Made by a program: the position numbers and the translations under genes | Assembly: GCF_000003815.2 (NCBI RefSeq) | Contig: NC_049989.1 | Coordinates: 16,280,522-16,344,521 of the forward strand | DNA length: 64,000 nucleotides | Direction: 5' to 3' | Origin: Branchiostoma floridae | Lineage: Eukaryota; Chordata; Leptocardii; Amphioxiformes; Branchiostomatidae | The notes under the pieces: model-generated | Seen by the model: only the letters and a program-made list of their open reading frames with translations | Told to the model about the DNA's origin: nothing | The model's database searches: none | Part shown: one piece after another, positions 1 through 11,892 of the stretch | Position numbering within the stretch: position 1 is the stretch's first letter | Layout: every line of letters starts with the position of its first letter

Positions 1-293
1 TTTTTTTTTTAAATTCTATAACAGCTAATTATAAATTCGGATTTTCTTACAACGATTTCGGCACAAAATTGCGCTAGTTATCATCAAAAATCGATGAAAA
101 CCTCAATTTTGAAAATGATGCGGTCGTTATGGGTCCCAATTTGGGCCGGTCGCGGTCGCGTTGGCCAGGTGGTCGTTGAGAAAAGGTCGCTTAATGCTTA
201 AGTCAATGGGAAAAAAAATCGGGACCGAGAAAAAGCGGTCGAAATGGCCAGGTGGTCGCTGAGAAGAGGTGGTCGCTCGGGCAGGTTTGACTG
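1..293. mobile_element. Right part of a CAGTCAAACC-ended MITE (truncated by window start)
   Basis: This segment ends in GCAGGTTTGACTG at 281-293 and matches, block for block, the complete element at 16095-16449: the 'aaaatgatgcggtcgttatggg' block (written here in part only), the repeated GGCCAGGTGGTCG motifs and the GGGACCGAGA block. It is the right part of a non-autonomous inverted-repeat element whose left end lies before the window. It has no coding capacity. The right flank reads TA, which would fit a TA target site. Confidence 0.7.
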
Positions 294-1417
294 TATTGAA
301 AATTGTCCTGTATACACAATGTTTGCCCCCCTCAGTCTGATTTTGGATGCGTACGCATAGTGAATGTAGTATTCATTTTGCCACGCTTGCCTTCAGTTTT
401 TTTACATTATATACGATACATTATTATTATAAACAATATTTAATGAACTAAATATTTAAGGTTTAAAATGTACAACAACTGAACAGTGCAGGTTTTTGTC
501 GTAACCTTTCCATGGGCCAAGTGAAGTTGGAATATTTTTGCACTTACAAAGTATTTCTGGCTGATGGTGTCACATTTTCTTGATGTAAAAAAAGTGTTTC
601 AACTCAGCATCAACAGCACAACCTACTGATCTTGGTTTGCACTGCAGTGTCTCACATCATATACATTGTAGCTGTGGTACATTTGTACATGAATGAGAAT
701 AAAACAGCAGTAGCACCAGCTACTAGTGCAACCTAGCAGTTATAGATAACAGTGCAGTTATATGGTTACTGTTGCAGTAACGTATTTTATGAAATCAAAC
801 ATTTTGAAGTACAATTATCTTTTCAAAAAAGGTTATTTTTCCGCATTGTGCCAATGTGTCAGTGAAAAAGATAACTTAATTTTTATTGAGAGTGCCTTCG
901 TTGATGGATTGAGTTGATACACAAATGCACATGTGTACCCGGATTTGTATACCTGGACCTGGTGTGTGGGTAGGTCTTCATAAGTAGAAATTATCAGATA
1001 TAGGGCCCCCTAGCACCTTGTTATGGGACTGCAGCAGAACTTCTGGTTTTGAAACCCTGTGTTCTAGCCAAGCAATGGTCACGATTGGTTGGTAGATAGC
1101 TCTTGTCTCAACATGCATGGCATTCAATTGGGAGGAGAAAAAACAATTTGAAAGCTTTAATTATTTTAGTGCCATTTGTGTATGTGAGTGTGTGTGCCTG
1201 TCTGTGTGTGAACAGTAGACATGTTTATGACATCTAATACATGATCCTTGTGATACGGTATTTGATAGGTGGGGTTGGAAAAATGAAAGTTATAATGTTT
1301 GATGAATGGACTCTCTAGCGGCTTTCTAAGGTACTACTGTAACATTAGAACTTCCAGTTTTGATACCTCCTTTGAATTTGGCACATGTTGAAAATGAATT
1401 TTGTTAATATCTTCCAG
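294..1417 (+). other. Intron sequence before the first visible SRRM2 exon
   Basis: AT-rich non-coding sequence that ends in the acceptor TTGTTAATATCTTCCAG at 1401-1417. Around 980-1055 is a degenerate piece of a dispersed repeat (CTGCAGCAGAACTTCTGGTTTT) also found near 12950 and, more diverged, near 24400. Apart from GT-rich stretches near 1180-1210 I see no other structure and no additional exon. Confidence 0.6.
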
Positions 1418-1546
1418 GTACTCAGAGGAGGAGATTGATCGCAAGGTGGCGACCTTCCGCCGGATGCTGATGGAGAAAGAGGGCGTCGGCTCGACCAGCA
1501 CTGGAGGCAAGGAGGAGGAGGTGGAGAGGGGACCAGGCCGTCCAAG
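1418..1546 (+). CDS. SRRM2: SRRM2 internal exon: C-terminal half of the cwf21 region
   Basis: SRRM2 (SRm300; yeast Cwc21) is a spliceosome component and nuclear-speckle scaffold. The N-terminal cwf21 domain of the family binds the PRP8/SNU114 region of the spliceosome. The exon is 129 nt. It begins with the last base of a split codon and encodes YSEEEIDRKVATFRRMLMEK, then a short Gly/Glu-rich linker ending GPGRP plus two bases (AG). This aligns with the human SRRM2 stretch EEQQIQEKVATFRLMLLEKD. The acceptor is TTCCAG and the donor AAG|GTGAGC. Both borders are phase 2, so the exon is symmetric. The start codon and the first half of cwf21 lie before the window. The next constitutive exon is 48.5 kb away. 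Confidence 0.88.
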
Positions 1547-2057
1547 GTGAGCTAACATGTGTTAATCAGTACTGTGGTGCCATCTATCAGTTTTGCTCAT
1601 AATTGCAGCTTTCTGCAGATGCTGAGTATGCAAGAGTATCATTTTGACCAAAACATAAAATGGTGCACAGTGTCCTCTCCAGTTGACATTTAAATTATAT
1701 ATAGTTTACTAGTATATGACAAGCAGGTTGTGAATATGAAAGAAGGAGTTTGTTTGCTTGGGAATGAATATGTCAATGTTATGGCTTGGCGAGGAATCAT
1801 GATTTTGACCAGAGATGGACAACGTTGCTGAGAAGAATCTGACAGTGAACCTGCTTCTGGAGGTGAAAGGTCATGGTTCAATTTGCACAGCTAACAAGTG
1901 GGCAGATGTTGTTATGTGCTGTCCATGATTCAGTATCAAACACCTACAGAACACACAGTGTAACACATCATTTACTTCTGTCCAAAAAAATGACACTGTG
2001 ATCAGAAAACTAATAATTAGATAAATGTTATATTGTATGATGTAACATGTAGTAATA

Positions 2058-2310
2058 TCCCTGTGGCTCAACTGGTAGCAGCCTCATAAAAAGTTGGTAA
2101 AAAAGAGACCCCTGTTGCAGTCCCATGGTCAGGATATCTTGTTTGGGCCTGCATCCATCTTTAGAAAATGGCGTAAAATGGGAGGCCCCGTGTACAAAGA
2201 GGTGCCTTGAGCATGTTAAATTTGAAAAGGGCTAGAGGACTTCCTTGTAAAAATATATAACCCTGGTACTGAAACACTAAGGAAAACTTGCTGCCAATAT
2301 GTGCTGAGAA
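2058..2310 (+). mobile_element. tRNA-promoter SINE
   Basis: The 5' end TCCCTGTGGCTCAACTGGTAGCAG carries a polymerase III box A (TGGCTCAACTGG, 2064-2075). About 50 bp later is a decayed box B (GTTGCAGTCCC, 2114-2124). A non-tRNA body follows, with the 'CTAGAGGACTTCC' block and a ...ACTAAGGAAAAC tail. The same head occurs near 18341 (+) and in reverse near 63723, so it is a dispersed family. It is too diverged to be a functional tRNA gene. Confidence 0.6.
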
Positions 2311-3325
2311 GCGCCGCTAGCTATAGGCACTACAAGGGTCCGAATGAACAAAGGAACGAGTAATGTTACATGACCTTGTGAAATGGTGAAGGTCATAACA
2401 CGTCTTCACTTACAGGCGCTCAGAATACATGCAGCGAAGCCAGGATTATCATGAGCTATAGACTGTGACAGTCCACTAGACATGTAGTCAGGGAATAAGC
2501 CTGGGGCTCCAGGCATGAAATCTGTAATGATGAGAAATACGAGCGACTGTTGGAGGGAATCCAAGCTGAACTGTCATAAGTTTGCGAATGTCTGCCCACC
2601 TATTCATCAACATGTGCATGACGTATTCTACCGGTGCATACAGGACATGCTGTGGTTTTGAAAAGCTGCATTTTGTTACTGCTTTTTAGTACTGATATCT
2701 TACATGTCTGTATATCTTATACAGAAGACAATTGTTTACTGTTTTACAAACAAACTACAAACTATAAATGTTGTGGTTACTGTTTCAAAGTTTCATGCAT
2801 CTCAATGGTGTTGTAATGACTGCATAATATTGCAGAATTCGAGACCGTGTGTATCAATGTACATAATGTACTTTTTGGTAAGTTTATGGCAATAGATTGA
2901 TTGACTTGCAGTTTGTTCAACTTCTATTCTATCTTACTTGATGAACTGCTTGATGAAATACCCACAAGGGAACCATACATCCTAAGTTGAAACAGTTAGC
3001 TCTAACAAGCTATAAGACAAGACAGATCTCTGTCTTAGTGCCTTGAGTAGTTTGGGACCTATCAGTATTGGGCTCTAACACTTAGAGAAGCCTCTAGGGG
3101 TGATAGGTGCAAAAAAAGGTGTATGTTCCAAAGAAAATTGGAGATCTAGAATTCATCAGAATTCATCAGACCAGTGTTTGGTAAGCCTATAAGCAGTCAT
3201 ATATCAGTAGCTTGGGATCTTAGGCCACATGACGATATAGCTTTGATGAGCTGAAATGTACGCACTGTCATGTCAAAGGACTTGATAAAGTTTTCATGTA
3301 CCTCTGAAGACCTCTGAAGTCCTAT

Positions 3326-3650
3326 CAGTTAGTTAGTCAGTCACTCAGTCAGTCAGTCACCCAGTCAGTCAGTCAGTCACTCAGTCAGTCAGTCACTCAG
3401 TCAGTCAGTCACTCAGTCAGTCACTCAGTCAGTCAGTCAGTCACTGTGACACTCACTCACTCACTCACTCACTCACTCACTCACTCACTCACTCACTCAC
3501 TCACTCACTCACTCACTCAATCACTCAATCACTCAATCACTCAATCACACTCAACACTCATTCACTCATTCACTTACTCAATACTCACACTCAACGCTCA
3601 TTCACTCACACACACTCAACACTCAACACTCACACACTCACTCGCTGAGG
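3326..3650. repeat. Compound microsatellite (CAGT)n then (CACT)n
   Basis: From 3326 to about 3443 the sequence is runs of CAGT broken at regular steps by CACT. From about 3444 to 3540 it is a nearly pure CACT array. This then decays into CAAT/CATT variants to about 3650. The higher-order interruption pattern (two or three CAGT per CACT) suggests slippage plus unequal exchange. The + strand frame reads as a His/Ser/Leu/Thr tandem peptide, but this is intronic and not a gene. Confidence 0.95.
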
Positions 3651-3883
3651 GTTATCTGAGGGTTAGCTGAATGGAATGAGGAATGCAAATGTTAAAAGAT
3701 TAATGAGCACACAGAGAAAACCATCAGCTTCATGTCCATCAAGCAGACATTTCCAACCCAGTAAAATCCAGTGGGCTTTAGTGTTTAATACTCTGTCATT
3801 TGTAACAGTGTTGAGCTCAAGCCTGACAGTATTTGACTTACAGTGTAGCCAATCTGTCAAGTTGAGCCCAGTTTTGTCAGACA

Positions 3884-4223
3884 CAGGGCTTTAGCCAGCT
3901 CGAAACTTTTTTCCGTCAGCCAATTCCAATCGTCGCGAAAACCGCGAAAATTAATTAGAAGGACTGAACTGAGACCTTGAAAAACGGGTTTTAATGAGAT
4001 TATCGTATGCAAAAGGGCACCGACACACATTGTCAACAATCATAACAATAGCAAAACAAACAGTGTGTGGCTTTTACGGCCGTGGACGGCGTCCCCAAGC
4101 CGCCTGAAGCTTCCACCAAGGATTTTTGTCCATCAAGGTTGACGGATTGGTTTGAAAATTTTTCCGTCAGACGCAACAAATTTCCGTCAATTGACGGAAA
4201 AACGGACGCTGGCTAGAGTCCTG
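3884..4223. mobile_element. Non-autonomous hAT-like DNA transposon with 8-bp TSD
   Basis: The element starts CAGGGCTTTAGCCAGC (3884) and ends GCTGGCTAGAGTCCTG (4223), which are imperfect inverted repeats. Subterminal TTTTTCCGTC / GACGGAAAAA motifs are also inverted. It is flanked by a perfect 8-bp direct repeat, GTCAGACA, at 3876-3883 and 4224-4231. Eight-base duplications and CAGGG termini are hallmarks of the hAT superfamily. At 340 bp it has no transposase. A related end (GACGGATGCTGGCTAGAACCCTG) lies at 9601-9623. Confidence 0.85.
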
Positions 4224-6349
4224 GTCAGACATACATGTCTTATTGCCCTTCACGTTGGTAATGACGTTGGTTTCATAATTGTAACAATTTTGCACTACAT
4301 GTTACATGGAAGTCAAGAGTTCACTCAGAGTTTGGGCCAGAGCTGTCTCAAGCCTTTAAGTATTTTTCATTGTTTGGATGCCAATATTGTCAATTTCTTT
4401 AGTCAAATCTGTCACTTTCAGCTACCAAAACTTCAAAAGCATATTTTCATCCATTCAAATTTCTTTCTGTTCCAACAAGTAAATTTCAATTACCAGGATT
4501 GAAGGAATGGGTCCTGGATTAGACAAGAAGATTGAAAAAAATGTCTTCATTTTAGCAACAACAACCAGTTAGCCATCAATACAATTAGAAGCCATGATTT
4601 CTCACTCTCTAAGTCTAACTTTATTCTGTATTTGGTTGGAAGATGTACTTTACTGTTGACTGGTGATTGGTTGGTCAGTGTAAAAGGTCCTGGCACATGT
4701 GAAGTGTAAAATATGGCAAAGACCTTTGGAGAGGCGACTGTGTTAACCTTTAGCATGATACAGGTCACCTTTGCTGCCCAAGGACATTCAAGGGCACGTC
4801 TTGGAGGTAAAAGAACTGCATGCATGGTGCTTAATACCACACACTTTACATTCTGTCTCAACCTAGCCCATTTTATACTTATATTTCAAAGTTACATTGT
4901 AACTCTTTGTGTCTTAAGCAATTCTCCAGTAACGTGTGTATCCGTATGTAAAATCATAATTCAGACTTGATGTTTCAAGTCTGCGATGTGGTATAATGAA
5001 TAAAGATTTCAAAGATTTCAAAGTTTTGAGGATTAGAAAATTCCCAAAGGAAAGCTGATTTATTTATTATTAAATCTTTCATTTGTTGAGAATTGAGCAT
5101 CATAACGTTGTGCAATAGACTTTGACTTTTCATTAGTGACTTCTCATTTTCTGTAACTCTTACAATGTATGATTGCACAAAATGGACTGTCCTGTATTTT
5201 ACCTCTCCCCTATCCTATATTGTGTTTTTAAGTTGCATGTATCTGATAGTACAAGGCTGTCACATTGTGGTTTGAATACAACAGCAGGCATAGTAAGACA
5301 TGAATGCAAGGAACCTGGCTTTGACTGCTTGAATACTTTGGCAATGCTGTTAATATTCAAAACAGCAAATTAAAATAGCATTTGGTCATCATTCAAGCTC
5401 ATCTTTTTAATGGAAGGGAGGTTGGAAAAAATTGAATTATTTATTGCATGCAGGTGTGTATTCCAGCCCTCTGAAAGATAGCATACCTATCAAAATAAAC
5501 ACATGCTTGTCATGCTTTGTACATGTATATAATACATCCAGCTGTGCACTTTTGTTACCCTTGCATGCGAAATGCGACTTTTGAAATGAGATAGACTCCT
5601 TTCCTTGGTGAGGCCATGGCTACCAATGTCAACAAACCTTCAAAGTCTTTAGACTTACAACAATAGTGCATAGAATAAACCTTCCTCCCTTGGATATTTA
5701 GTTTCTTTAAGTCTGTCTCTCTATATATACCATCATGATTATGCACACACAAAAAAACATAGCTTCATGGCAGTGGTATGTACCAAAGTGCTGTATTTTC
5801 TCCTTTAAAAAAATATTAGGGGCAACAAAACCTGATGACTTCCATATGGCTGAAAAAATCATATCTAGAATTCTTTCATGCCCATCTATCAAAATTCATA
5901 CCATTCTTTTTTACAGTTTGTAGTTCATTAATGAGAATACAATGGAGGGTCAAAATGACAATTTCCAGGTAGAAAGCCTTAAGAATATCTATTAGCCATG
6001 AAAATGAATTGGTGTGACCTAATAATAAAAGTGTACTGGTCAGCCATTTGTTTTGTCATACATGTATTTAAAAAAAATGGATATCACTTTATCAGCCACC
6101 AAAAAAATCTACTTATCTGAAAATTTAATCAAAAGAGTCTCACTTGAAGCATTCAGCTGAAAGAAAAGCCGTCAATCTCCTTTTCAGATGAGTACAAGGT
6201 AAATTATAGATCAAGGATGGAGACTTGATTAGGTTTGTGGACTGGCGCTCTGGTATATAGATTACACAGAGATATATGTCAGGTCCAGATGGCAGCATTG
6301 AGTGACCTATTTTGAACCATCTGCACAATCAGCACGAAAGATAGTTCAC

Positions 6350-6570
6350 AGAAATATATATCATGCTCTACAAAATAAACCATTCTCTCATTCTCATTGT
6401 ATTAAACCTGTCTATTATGGGTTATTCCAATGTCAAATTTGGAGGAGGCAGTTGTTACAGAAATATTATGATATGTTCTACAAAATAAACCATTCTCATT
6501 CTCTCGTTCTCATCATGTGTCAAACCTGTCTACTATTCCATTGTCAAATTTACAGGAGGCATTTGTTGAA
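6350..6570. repeat. Two-copy tandem duplication, about 120 bp
   Basis: The blocks ACAGAAATATATATCATG...CTACAAAATAAACCATTCTC...AAACCTGTCTA...ATGTCAAATTTGGAGGAGGC and ACAGAAATATTATGATATG...CTACAAAATAAACCATTCTC...AAACCTGTCTA...TTGTCAAATTTACAGGAGGC follow each other directly. It is non-coding and of local origin. A 153-codon open frame overlaps it but has no recognisable protein. Confidence 0.75.
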
Positions 6571-6999
6571 AATTTCGACTCCCTCTTGCAGTTACATTTT
6601 TTACACTGGACTTTTACTGGTGTTTATGTGTTTTATTTGTGATATAGCCTGTAAATGTAACCTGTGCAGTTGCGTGATTAAATTCCAGATATTACAAAAT
6701 GAAAATTGCATTGCCCTGCTGTTAGATGCTTACCACACGTATGTAGTCAGCATTTTTTGGTAAATTTGAAAAGACAACAATTGTGATTAATAGAATTTTT
6801 TCATCTGATATTTGTTGCTACTAGTATTTGTAATGCATTAAGTATCTAAAGGGAAGAAAGCTTTATAGTTGAAAATTCATGCAACATCAGTGAGTCATTC
6901 CCTGGAAGAGGAAAGGCTTTGCAAAGTTTGATGCTGAGTGAATCTCACCACGTGAGATTCATTAAGAGGTACATGTTCGCAGAGATACCTAATGTGCTT

Positions 7000-7240
7000 C
7001 CTATCAGACAAATCCCACTCAGAACAGCCCCGCAATAAATTGACGCTCACGGCCATCGAGCGATGACCTTTCCGACGTGTCGGGGAGACGGAAAATACAA
7101 AGCGGGTCCCTAGGCTTGGAAATGGAAAATTGATTTTCGTAGGGTGGGAGTTTGCCGGGTGACATTCGGGTGGTAGATGACTGGCTCGTTTTTTGCGTGG
7201 GTTTTAGGTCAGTGAGATTGAGAGGTGGCGGCACTAGATG
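7000..7240. other. GC-richer intronic block, function unknown
   Basis: A stretch of about 220 bp that is clearly richer in GC and CpG than its surroundings. It includes GACGCTCACGGCCATCGAG and CCGACGTGTCGGGGAGACGG. I see no conserved protein in any frame and no repeat partner in the window. It could be a conserved regulatory element, but that is only an inference from composition. Confidence 0.25.
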
Positions 7241-7613
7241 GGCATTAGGGTATAGGAGAGATCATTCTGGAATTTTGTAGTTGATAGGGACTACAGATTG
7301 TGAAGACAAGATGCATTCATGGGAGATGCTGACAATGAAAGTGGAGCTGTAAAGAGCTGTAAAAGAGCAAAATACATGTAAATTTAGATTTAAATTTAGA
7401 TTTTACTGCCCGTACAGGACTTACACATGTAGAGTCAAATGACAGGACACCTGTACTTTTCCTCGTATCAGCCATATATAATGCGAGTAGCATATGCATG
7501 CATAGTCCAGTAGATAGCAGCCCTGCCTGTAGACGAAGAAGTCGTGAGCTTGAATAACAGCTATTGTCACTCACCTAATAGGTATTCTACTGGAAAGGGC
7601 CACAGTTCTTTTA

Positions 7614-7834
7614 CCCCTGTCACATTTGTCGAAAATCGATCGATTTTGCGGCAATCGCCCGAGCCTCGCTTATAATAATAACTTTATTGCACAACAATTG
7701 TACAAGGTACAAAGTATGGCTTATATGTGACAGGGATGGTTTTCGGGTGAAAACTATGCGCAACTCTCTGTCGATCTTAGATATGGCCGATCTTCTATCG
7801 ATATGTCTGAAGATCGTGGATAATGTGACGGGGG
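7614..7834. mobile_element. MITE, TA target site, copy 1
   Basis: The termini CCCCTGTCACATT (7614) and AATGTGACGGGGG (7834) are inverted repeats flanked by TA on both sides (7612-7613 and 7835-7836). The 221-bp body matches 63036-63259 along its whole length, including ATAATAATAACTTTATTGCA and ACAAAGTATGGCTTATATGT. TA duplication and small size fit a Tc1/mariner-type MITE, but the superfamily is an inference. Confidence 0.85.
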
Positions 7835-8689
7835 TATAAGTACTAACAGCACTATCCAGATTATCGTGAAGAGCTTGTGGAATTTCCGCAGTACAGTAAA
7901 TTTGTAATATATCTGTCTTCTCTGTCAAGACCAGTGGAAAAATACATATAGCTCTTAAGTGAATTTAACTGATCAGAGGTCACATTGAAGTTGCCGATGA
8001 CATGCAAAATTTCATTTTGCAAGTTTTCCTTAAACTTGCTTGAGAAGACGTTTGAAAAGCTGTAGTGCATACATCAAAAACATCCAAGCAACTACGAAAT
8101 GAAGCATTTTAAGATGATGTTGAATGCATACATTTTGCATGTACATGTAGCAACTGATTGTCAATGTCTAAACTGCCCTTTTTTAATGACTCTGCTTTAT
8201 TTTAGTGCCTTTCTATTAGAGTACAATCCACAATGGCTTTATCAATCTTTATCCTTTTTCAATGAAGTGGTGAATATATTTGCAGGACAAAAGGATGACA
8301 GGGCAAAACTGTTTACTCAGCATGTGTGTTTAGCACACAATCAATACATTGATTCACTGCTTCCCTTCCGGTGATGTCAAAAAGAGCCATCTTGTCATTA
8401 TTTAAGCTGTAGGTGGAAAAGAATGATAGTAGAGTTATTCACAGACTGCACTTTTTCGACCAAAACTCTAGATCTTGTTAATGCTGTGCTCAAAGAATGG
8501 AGAAAGTATTGACATGTTAAAGGTACATTTAGAAAGGTGTGTCCCATAACTTTTTTGAGGCCCAAGGGGCAGTGGGGACTGGCATCCACTGTGTCTAGTG
8601 CACAAAGCCTAGCACTCTCCTTGAACTGCCCTTTTCCTCCCCAAATGAAATCAGGTACCCATTTTTGCACATAAGTGGAGTAACAAAAG

Positions 8690-8822
8690 TAATATTGTTT
8701 TGAGTAATGCCCATCCCCATCCACAAACAATTAGGTCCAGGTTTAGGTCCGGACCTGGACCTGATCCTCTGGACCTGGACCTGGACCTGATCCTCGATCT
8801 GAATTTTCTGTACCATTACCCA
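8690..8822. repeat. GGACCTGGACCT repeat element, copy 1
   Basis: A block of alternating AGGTCC and GGACCT motifs. It begins ATTAGGTCCAGGTTTAGGTCC, is self-complementary and expanded, and is flanked by GAGTAATGCCCAT on the left and GAATTTTCTGTACC on the right. The same arrangement, in shorter form, is at 50478-50572. It could fold as a hairpin. It is probably a dispersed non-coding repeat. Confidence 0.7.
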
Positions 8823-9182
8823 TGCCTACATCAGTGGCATGTGAGGGAATACAAACCCAGTACTACCTCTGGGATCTTGGCAAAACACCCTTAGCCATTA
8901 TGCCACCAAAAATATTGATATCTAAAGTCTTTATGGATTTTTAATGGCAGCTCTGATGAGGGATGTGATGATCTGAAGTACAGTGTGCAGTTTTCATGCT
9001 TGAAGCATTTCACCAACTTGAAGGTTGTCGGGTGTGTCAGCACATTTTTGAGTCCGATATCTATAATCAATAACTGCACATGACTTAATGCAGTTATGGC
9101 CTACTGAAGTGAACAAGTTGTGTTAATGGCACCATTACCCTTTATGGCTTAAAACTACCAGTGAAGAAGTAATATACTCTCG

Positions 9183-9425
9183 AGGTGGTTTCTCACTGGG
9201 GCACCAGGTGTGGCACTGCGGGATTTGAAAGACTCTTAAATGAATTTCAGAGATGAAAAACAACAAATTTTCTTATGTTTTGTGTATTTTGTTGTCTTCT
9301 AAGCCACATTTTTGTGTATCATGCAATATCTATTTGATAAAAAAATTGGTGAAAATAACACAACTGTACAGTGCCGCAGTGAACCTGTAGTGCACCGTTG
9401 CCCCAAGTGCAGTGAGATACCACCT
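9183..9425. mobile_element. AGGTGG-ended palindromic MITE, copy A
   Basis: It starts AGGTGGTTTCTCACTGGGGC and ends GCCCCAAGTGCAGTGAGATACCACCT (given in part). These ends are inverted repeats, with an inner CACTGCGG pair. The core, ACAAATTTTCTTATGTTTTGTGTATTTTG followed by TTGTCTTCTAAGCCACA, matches 58700-58790 directly and the copy at 24949-25194 on the other strand. It is 243 bp and has no coding capacity. Confidence 0.8.
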
Positions 9426-9539
9426 TAAGTGCACTGCAGCAGACACTTAAAAAAAACAGTAAAAAAAAGAAATATAGACCCTCTGAGATGCTAGTTCCTT
9501 TTTCCTAGTTTATTTTGAGAGACAAGATTTGCTGGTAGA

Positions 9540-9624
9540 CATACCTTGGTTCAATTTTGTCATGGGACAGAATGGGCAAAACTCTGTCAAAGGACAGAAG
9601 GACGGATGCTGGCTAGAACCCTGC
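9540..9624. mobile_element. End fragment of a hAT-like element
   Basis: It ends GACGGATGCTGGCTAGAACCCTG, related to the right terminus of the intact element at 3884-4223 (GACGCTGGCTAGAGTCCTG). No left terminus or target duplication is seen, so it is a truncated relic. Confidence 0.5.
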
Positions 9625-9633
9625 AAAGTATTT

Positions 9634-9717
9634 GGTATGACCCGACAGGGATTTGAACCGATGACCTCCCAAATGCAAAAGGAGCACTCTACCCGCTAGG
9701 CTATTACACCGGCAACC
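9634..9717 (-). mobile_element. tRNA-derived SINE head
   Basis: Read on the minus strand, a box A-like stretch (GGTGTAATAGCCTAGCGGG) is followed by a box B (CGGTTCAAATCCC) and then GTCGGGTCATACC. The spacing is that of a tRNA, but the cloverleaf is not intact. The flanking AAAGTATTTGGTATGA is shared with the related copy at about 48260-48350. Confidence 0.65.
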
Positions 9718-10099
9718 AGACATGATCCAGACAAATGCCCTGCACTGCCATAGATGTACTCACACCTCTGCATGGGTGATGCACTCACGGCAACCCGGGG
9801 AAAAGCGGAGGCTTTGGAGAGTGCTCAAAGCAATCCAGCATGCTGTTTGTCCTCAAAACAGGATGATGGAAATTGCACTTTTTATCCATGCAATTTTTCT
9901 CAATTGCTTGATTTTCACCTATGGCATCTGCCGCGGTGAGCGTTGACTTTGTAGGACGTTCAGAGGGCGAAGCACTTAGTCCTTGCTGCTAGGCAGGATT
10001 GGGCTTGCATTTTCCCTGTCATTTTTCCTTTTGTGAGTATAGTAAGGTTGTGTGGTACACTTGACAGGGTGTTTGAATCCATTGATGTGCCACCAATTT

Positions 10100-10375
10100 T
10101 GTCTCCTTGGGAAAGGCTCTTAACACAACCCTCCTACATGTAACTTTATCCCGGTGAAAATGAGTACCTAGCTTTGGTTAGGACCATCCCTCTGATAGGA
10201 CGTTAAATGTAGGTCTCGTGTTCGAGGAGAGACACACCTTGAGCAAGTTTCCACCGCACTTATCGAAAAGAGTAGGGGCTCTACCCGGTGTAAGTGGATC
10301 AAATAAATCTGTCCGGATATGCAGCTTGTACTTTTCAGTACAAACCTGGGGTGGCAGTTTAGGCTTACATTTGTA
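10100..10375 (+). mobile_element. SINE with conserved central domain, copy 1
   Basis: It carries CTTGGGAAAGGCTCTTAACAC, then GTACCTAGCTTTGGTTAGGA, GATAGGACGTTAAATGTAGG and GTGTTCGAGGAGAGACAC. The same order of blocks recurs at 22940, 40275 and 61045, always on the + strand. Central domains of this type are known from SINEs of many marine invertebrates. No promoter boxes are obvious here. Confidence 0.7.
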
Positions 10376-11892
10376 GGTCACATTTCAAAACCGGGGCCGG
10401 GCTGGGCAGCTTTGGGAGCAAAAAGAATGATATGAAAGATATCAAAATATACAAAATGTCAAAATAAGATCCATGGGCATGACTTGTATATATTTCTAGG
10501 TATACATTGTAATTTTTCGTTTCTTAAAACATCCAGACCGGGCCCCGGTTTTGAGATGTGACCTAAGCCTTACCGGGCATCCTAAACAAGCAAAATACAC
10601 AATGCAGTTCCTTGGTGAAAAGTTTTCCCAGTCTGCAGTATGTCTAACACAAGTTGATTTGCTCCCACTGTAAAGCTCACATGAAATGTCAACGCTAACA
10701 CCCCACCGCTTCAACCTCTCTGCATCACTGACACATTCGGGATTCACACGTTAAAACGGTTCAAGCCCCATGGTTGTCATTTCTCTAGTGATTGGACCAC
10801 GTACAGGGGCATCTAGACTTCCTGAAACATTTTGTAACATTGACCTTTTCCCGTGAAACTTGAAGTCTCTTATCGCAAGACACAGAAGGTTGTACGGTAC
10901 CTGTCCCTGGTGCTGAAAGTCAGTTGTGAGTGCTCAAATTTCGTAGAGTAAGAAGGTCACTTTTAAAACTACCGCTACCACTTTGCAGCTGGGTATAGTA
11001 CAGTAAATATTATTTTATCAGCTGCAAACTTTATCTACGACAAAAAATGTTTATACTGAACTCATACTGATTTGAATATATGCTCAAGTTTGAACCAGCC
11101 CAAAGATAGCATTTGTCAGATGTAACATATATAGTAGCTGGCCAACAGCTCAGAGCTTGGAAAAAATACATGACTGTATCTCATGTTTTCTGTTTTCTGA
11201 CCAACCCTAGCCTTTTTTGGGTTGTGGGCTATGTACATTATGTAGTTACCTAGTTTCCAGTCAGAATTTTTATTCAGCCTGCTTCCTATTCAACTGCCTA
11301 CAAACAGCTTGTCCTATCTAGTGAAAGCTGTTTCCACAGACTTCTAATACACAACATTAAAGTTTGACATTGAAAATATAAGATAGTGTCCTCAAGCATT
11401 TCAGCTTTACTTTGTTAAAGTGTATTGTATCACAATGACAAGAGTTTTGCCCAAAGTTTTTTAAAAAAAGATTAACAAAAGATAGTTCGTTACCTACCAA
11501 CCCTTATTTGTTTCAGGAAACGTGAAACATAACTGTTCCATTTTTTCCTAGGCGTCACCAGGATATCATATGAGAAGTGCTGACTGTGTTAACAGTATTC
11601 AGTAGTTTATGCACGAAGGCATTCCCTTTCTACATGTCCTCATTCTTCAGGACACGAGAGACAGTCATCGATCCAACAATGATACTGTAAATGCTGACTT
11701 TCAGCTACATTGACCATAGACAATTACGTCAGTGCAGTTAGATTAAACGACCCATGCTTGGACAGTTCCCACAAAGGCAGTTTGGTTATTGATTTCCATT
11801 GTGATGCAGTTCTTGGTTACCTGTGCGTGACTGGGACCGAGAGTCGGTCTGTCTTGCCATATTTGGTATCCGGGTGCCCGATCAAAATGTCA

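Noticed and set aside
3446-3670. Tandem LTHS peptide
   Set aside because: Simple CACT microsatellite translated.
4152-4502. 116-codon + strand open frame
   Set aside because: It starts inside the hAT-like element, has no recognisable domain and no splice borders that fit, and its composition is that of AT-rich intron.
6302-6763. 153-codon + strand open frame, one of the longest in the window
   Set aside because: Overlaps a two-copy tandem duplication. The peptide is Cys/His/Phe-rich with no motif order, and a chance frame is likelier.
9634-9717. Functional tRNA gene on the minus strand
   Set aside because: Box A and B are present but stems do not pair well and the sequence is shared with other SINE copies.
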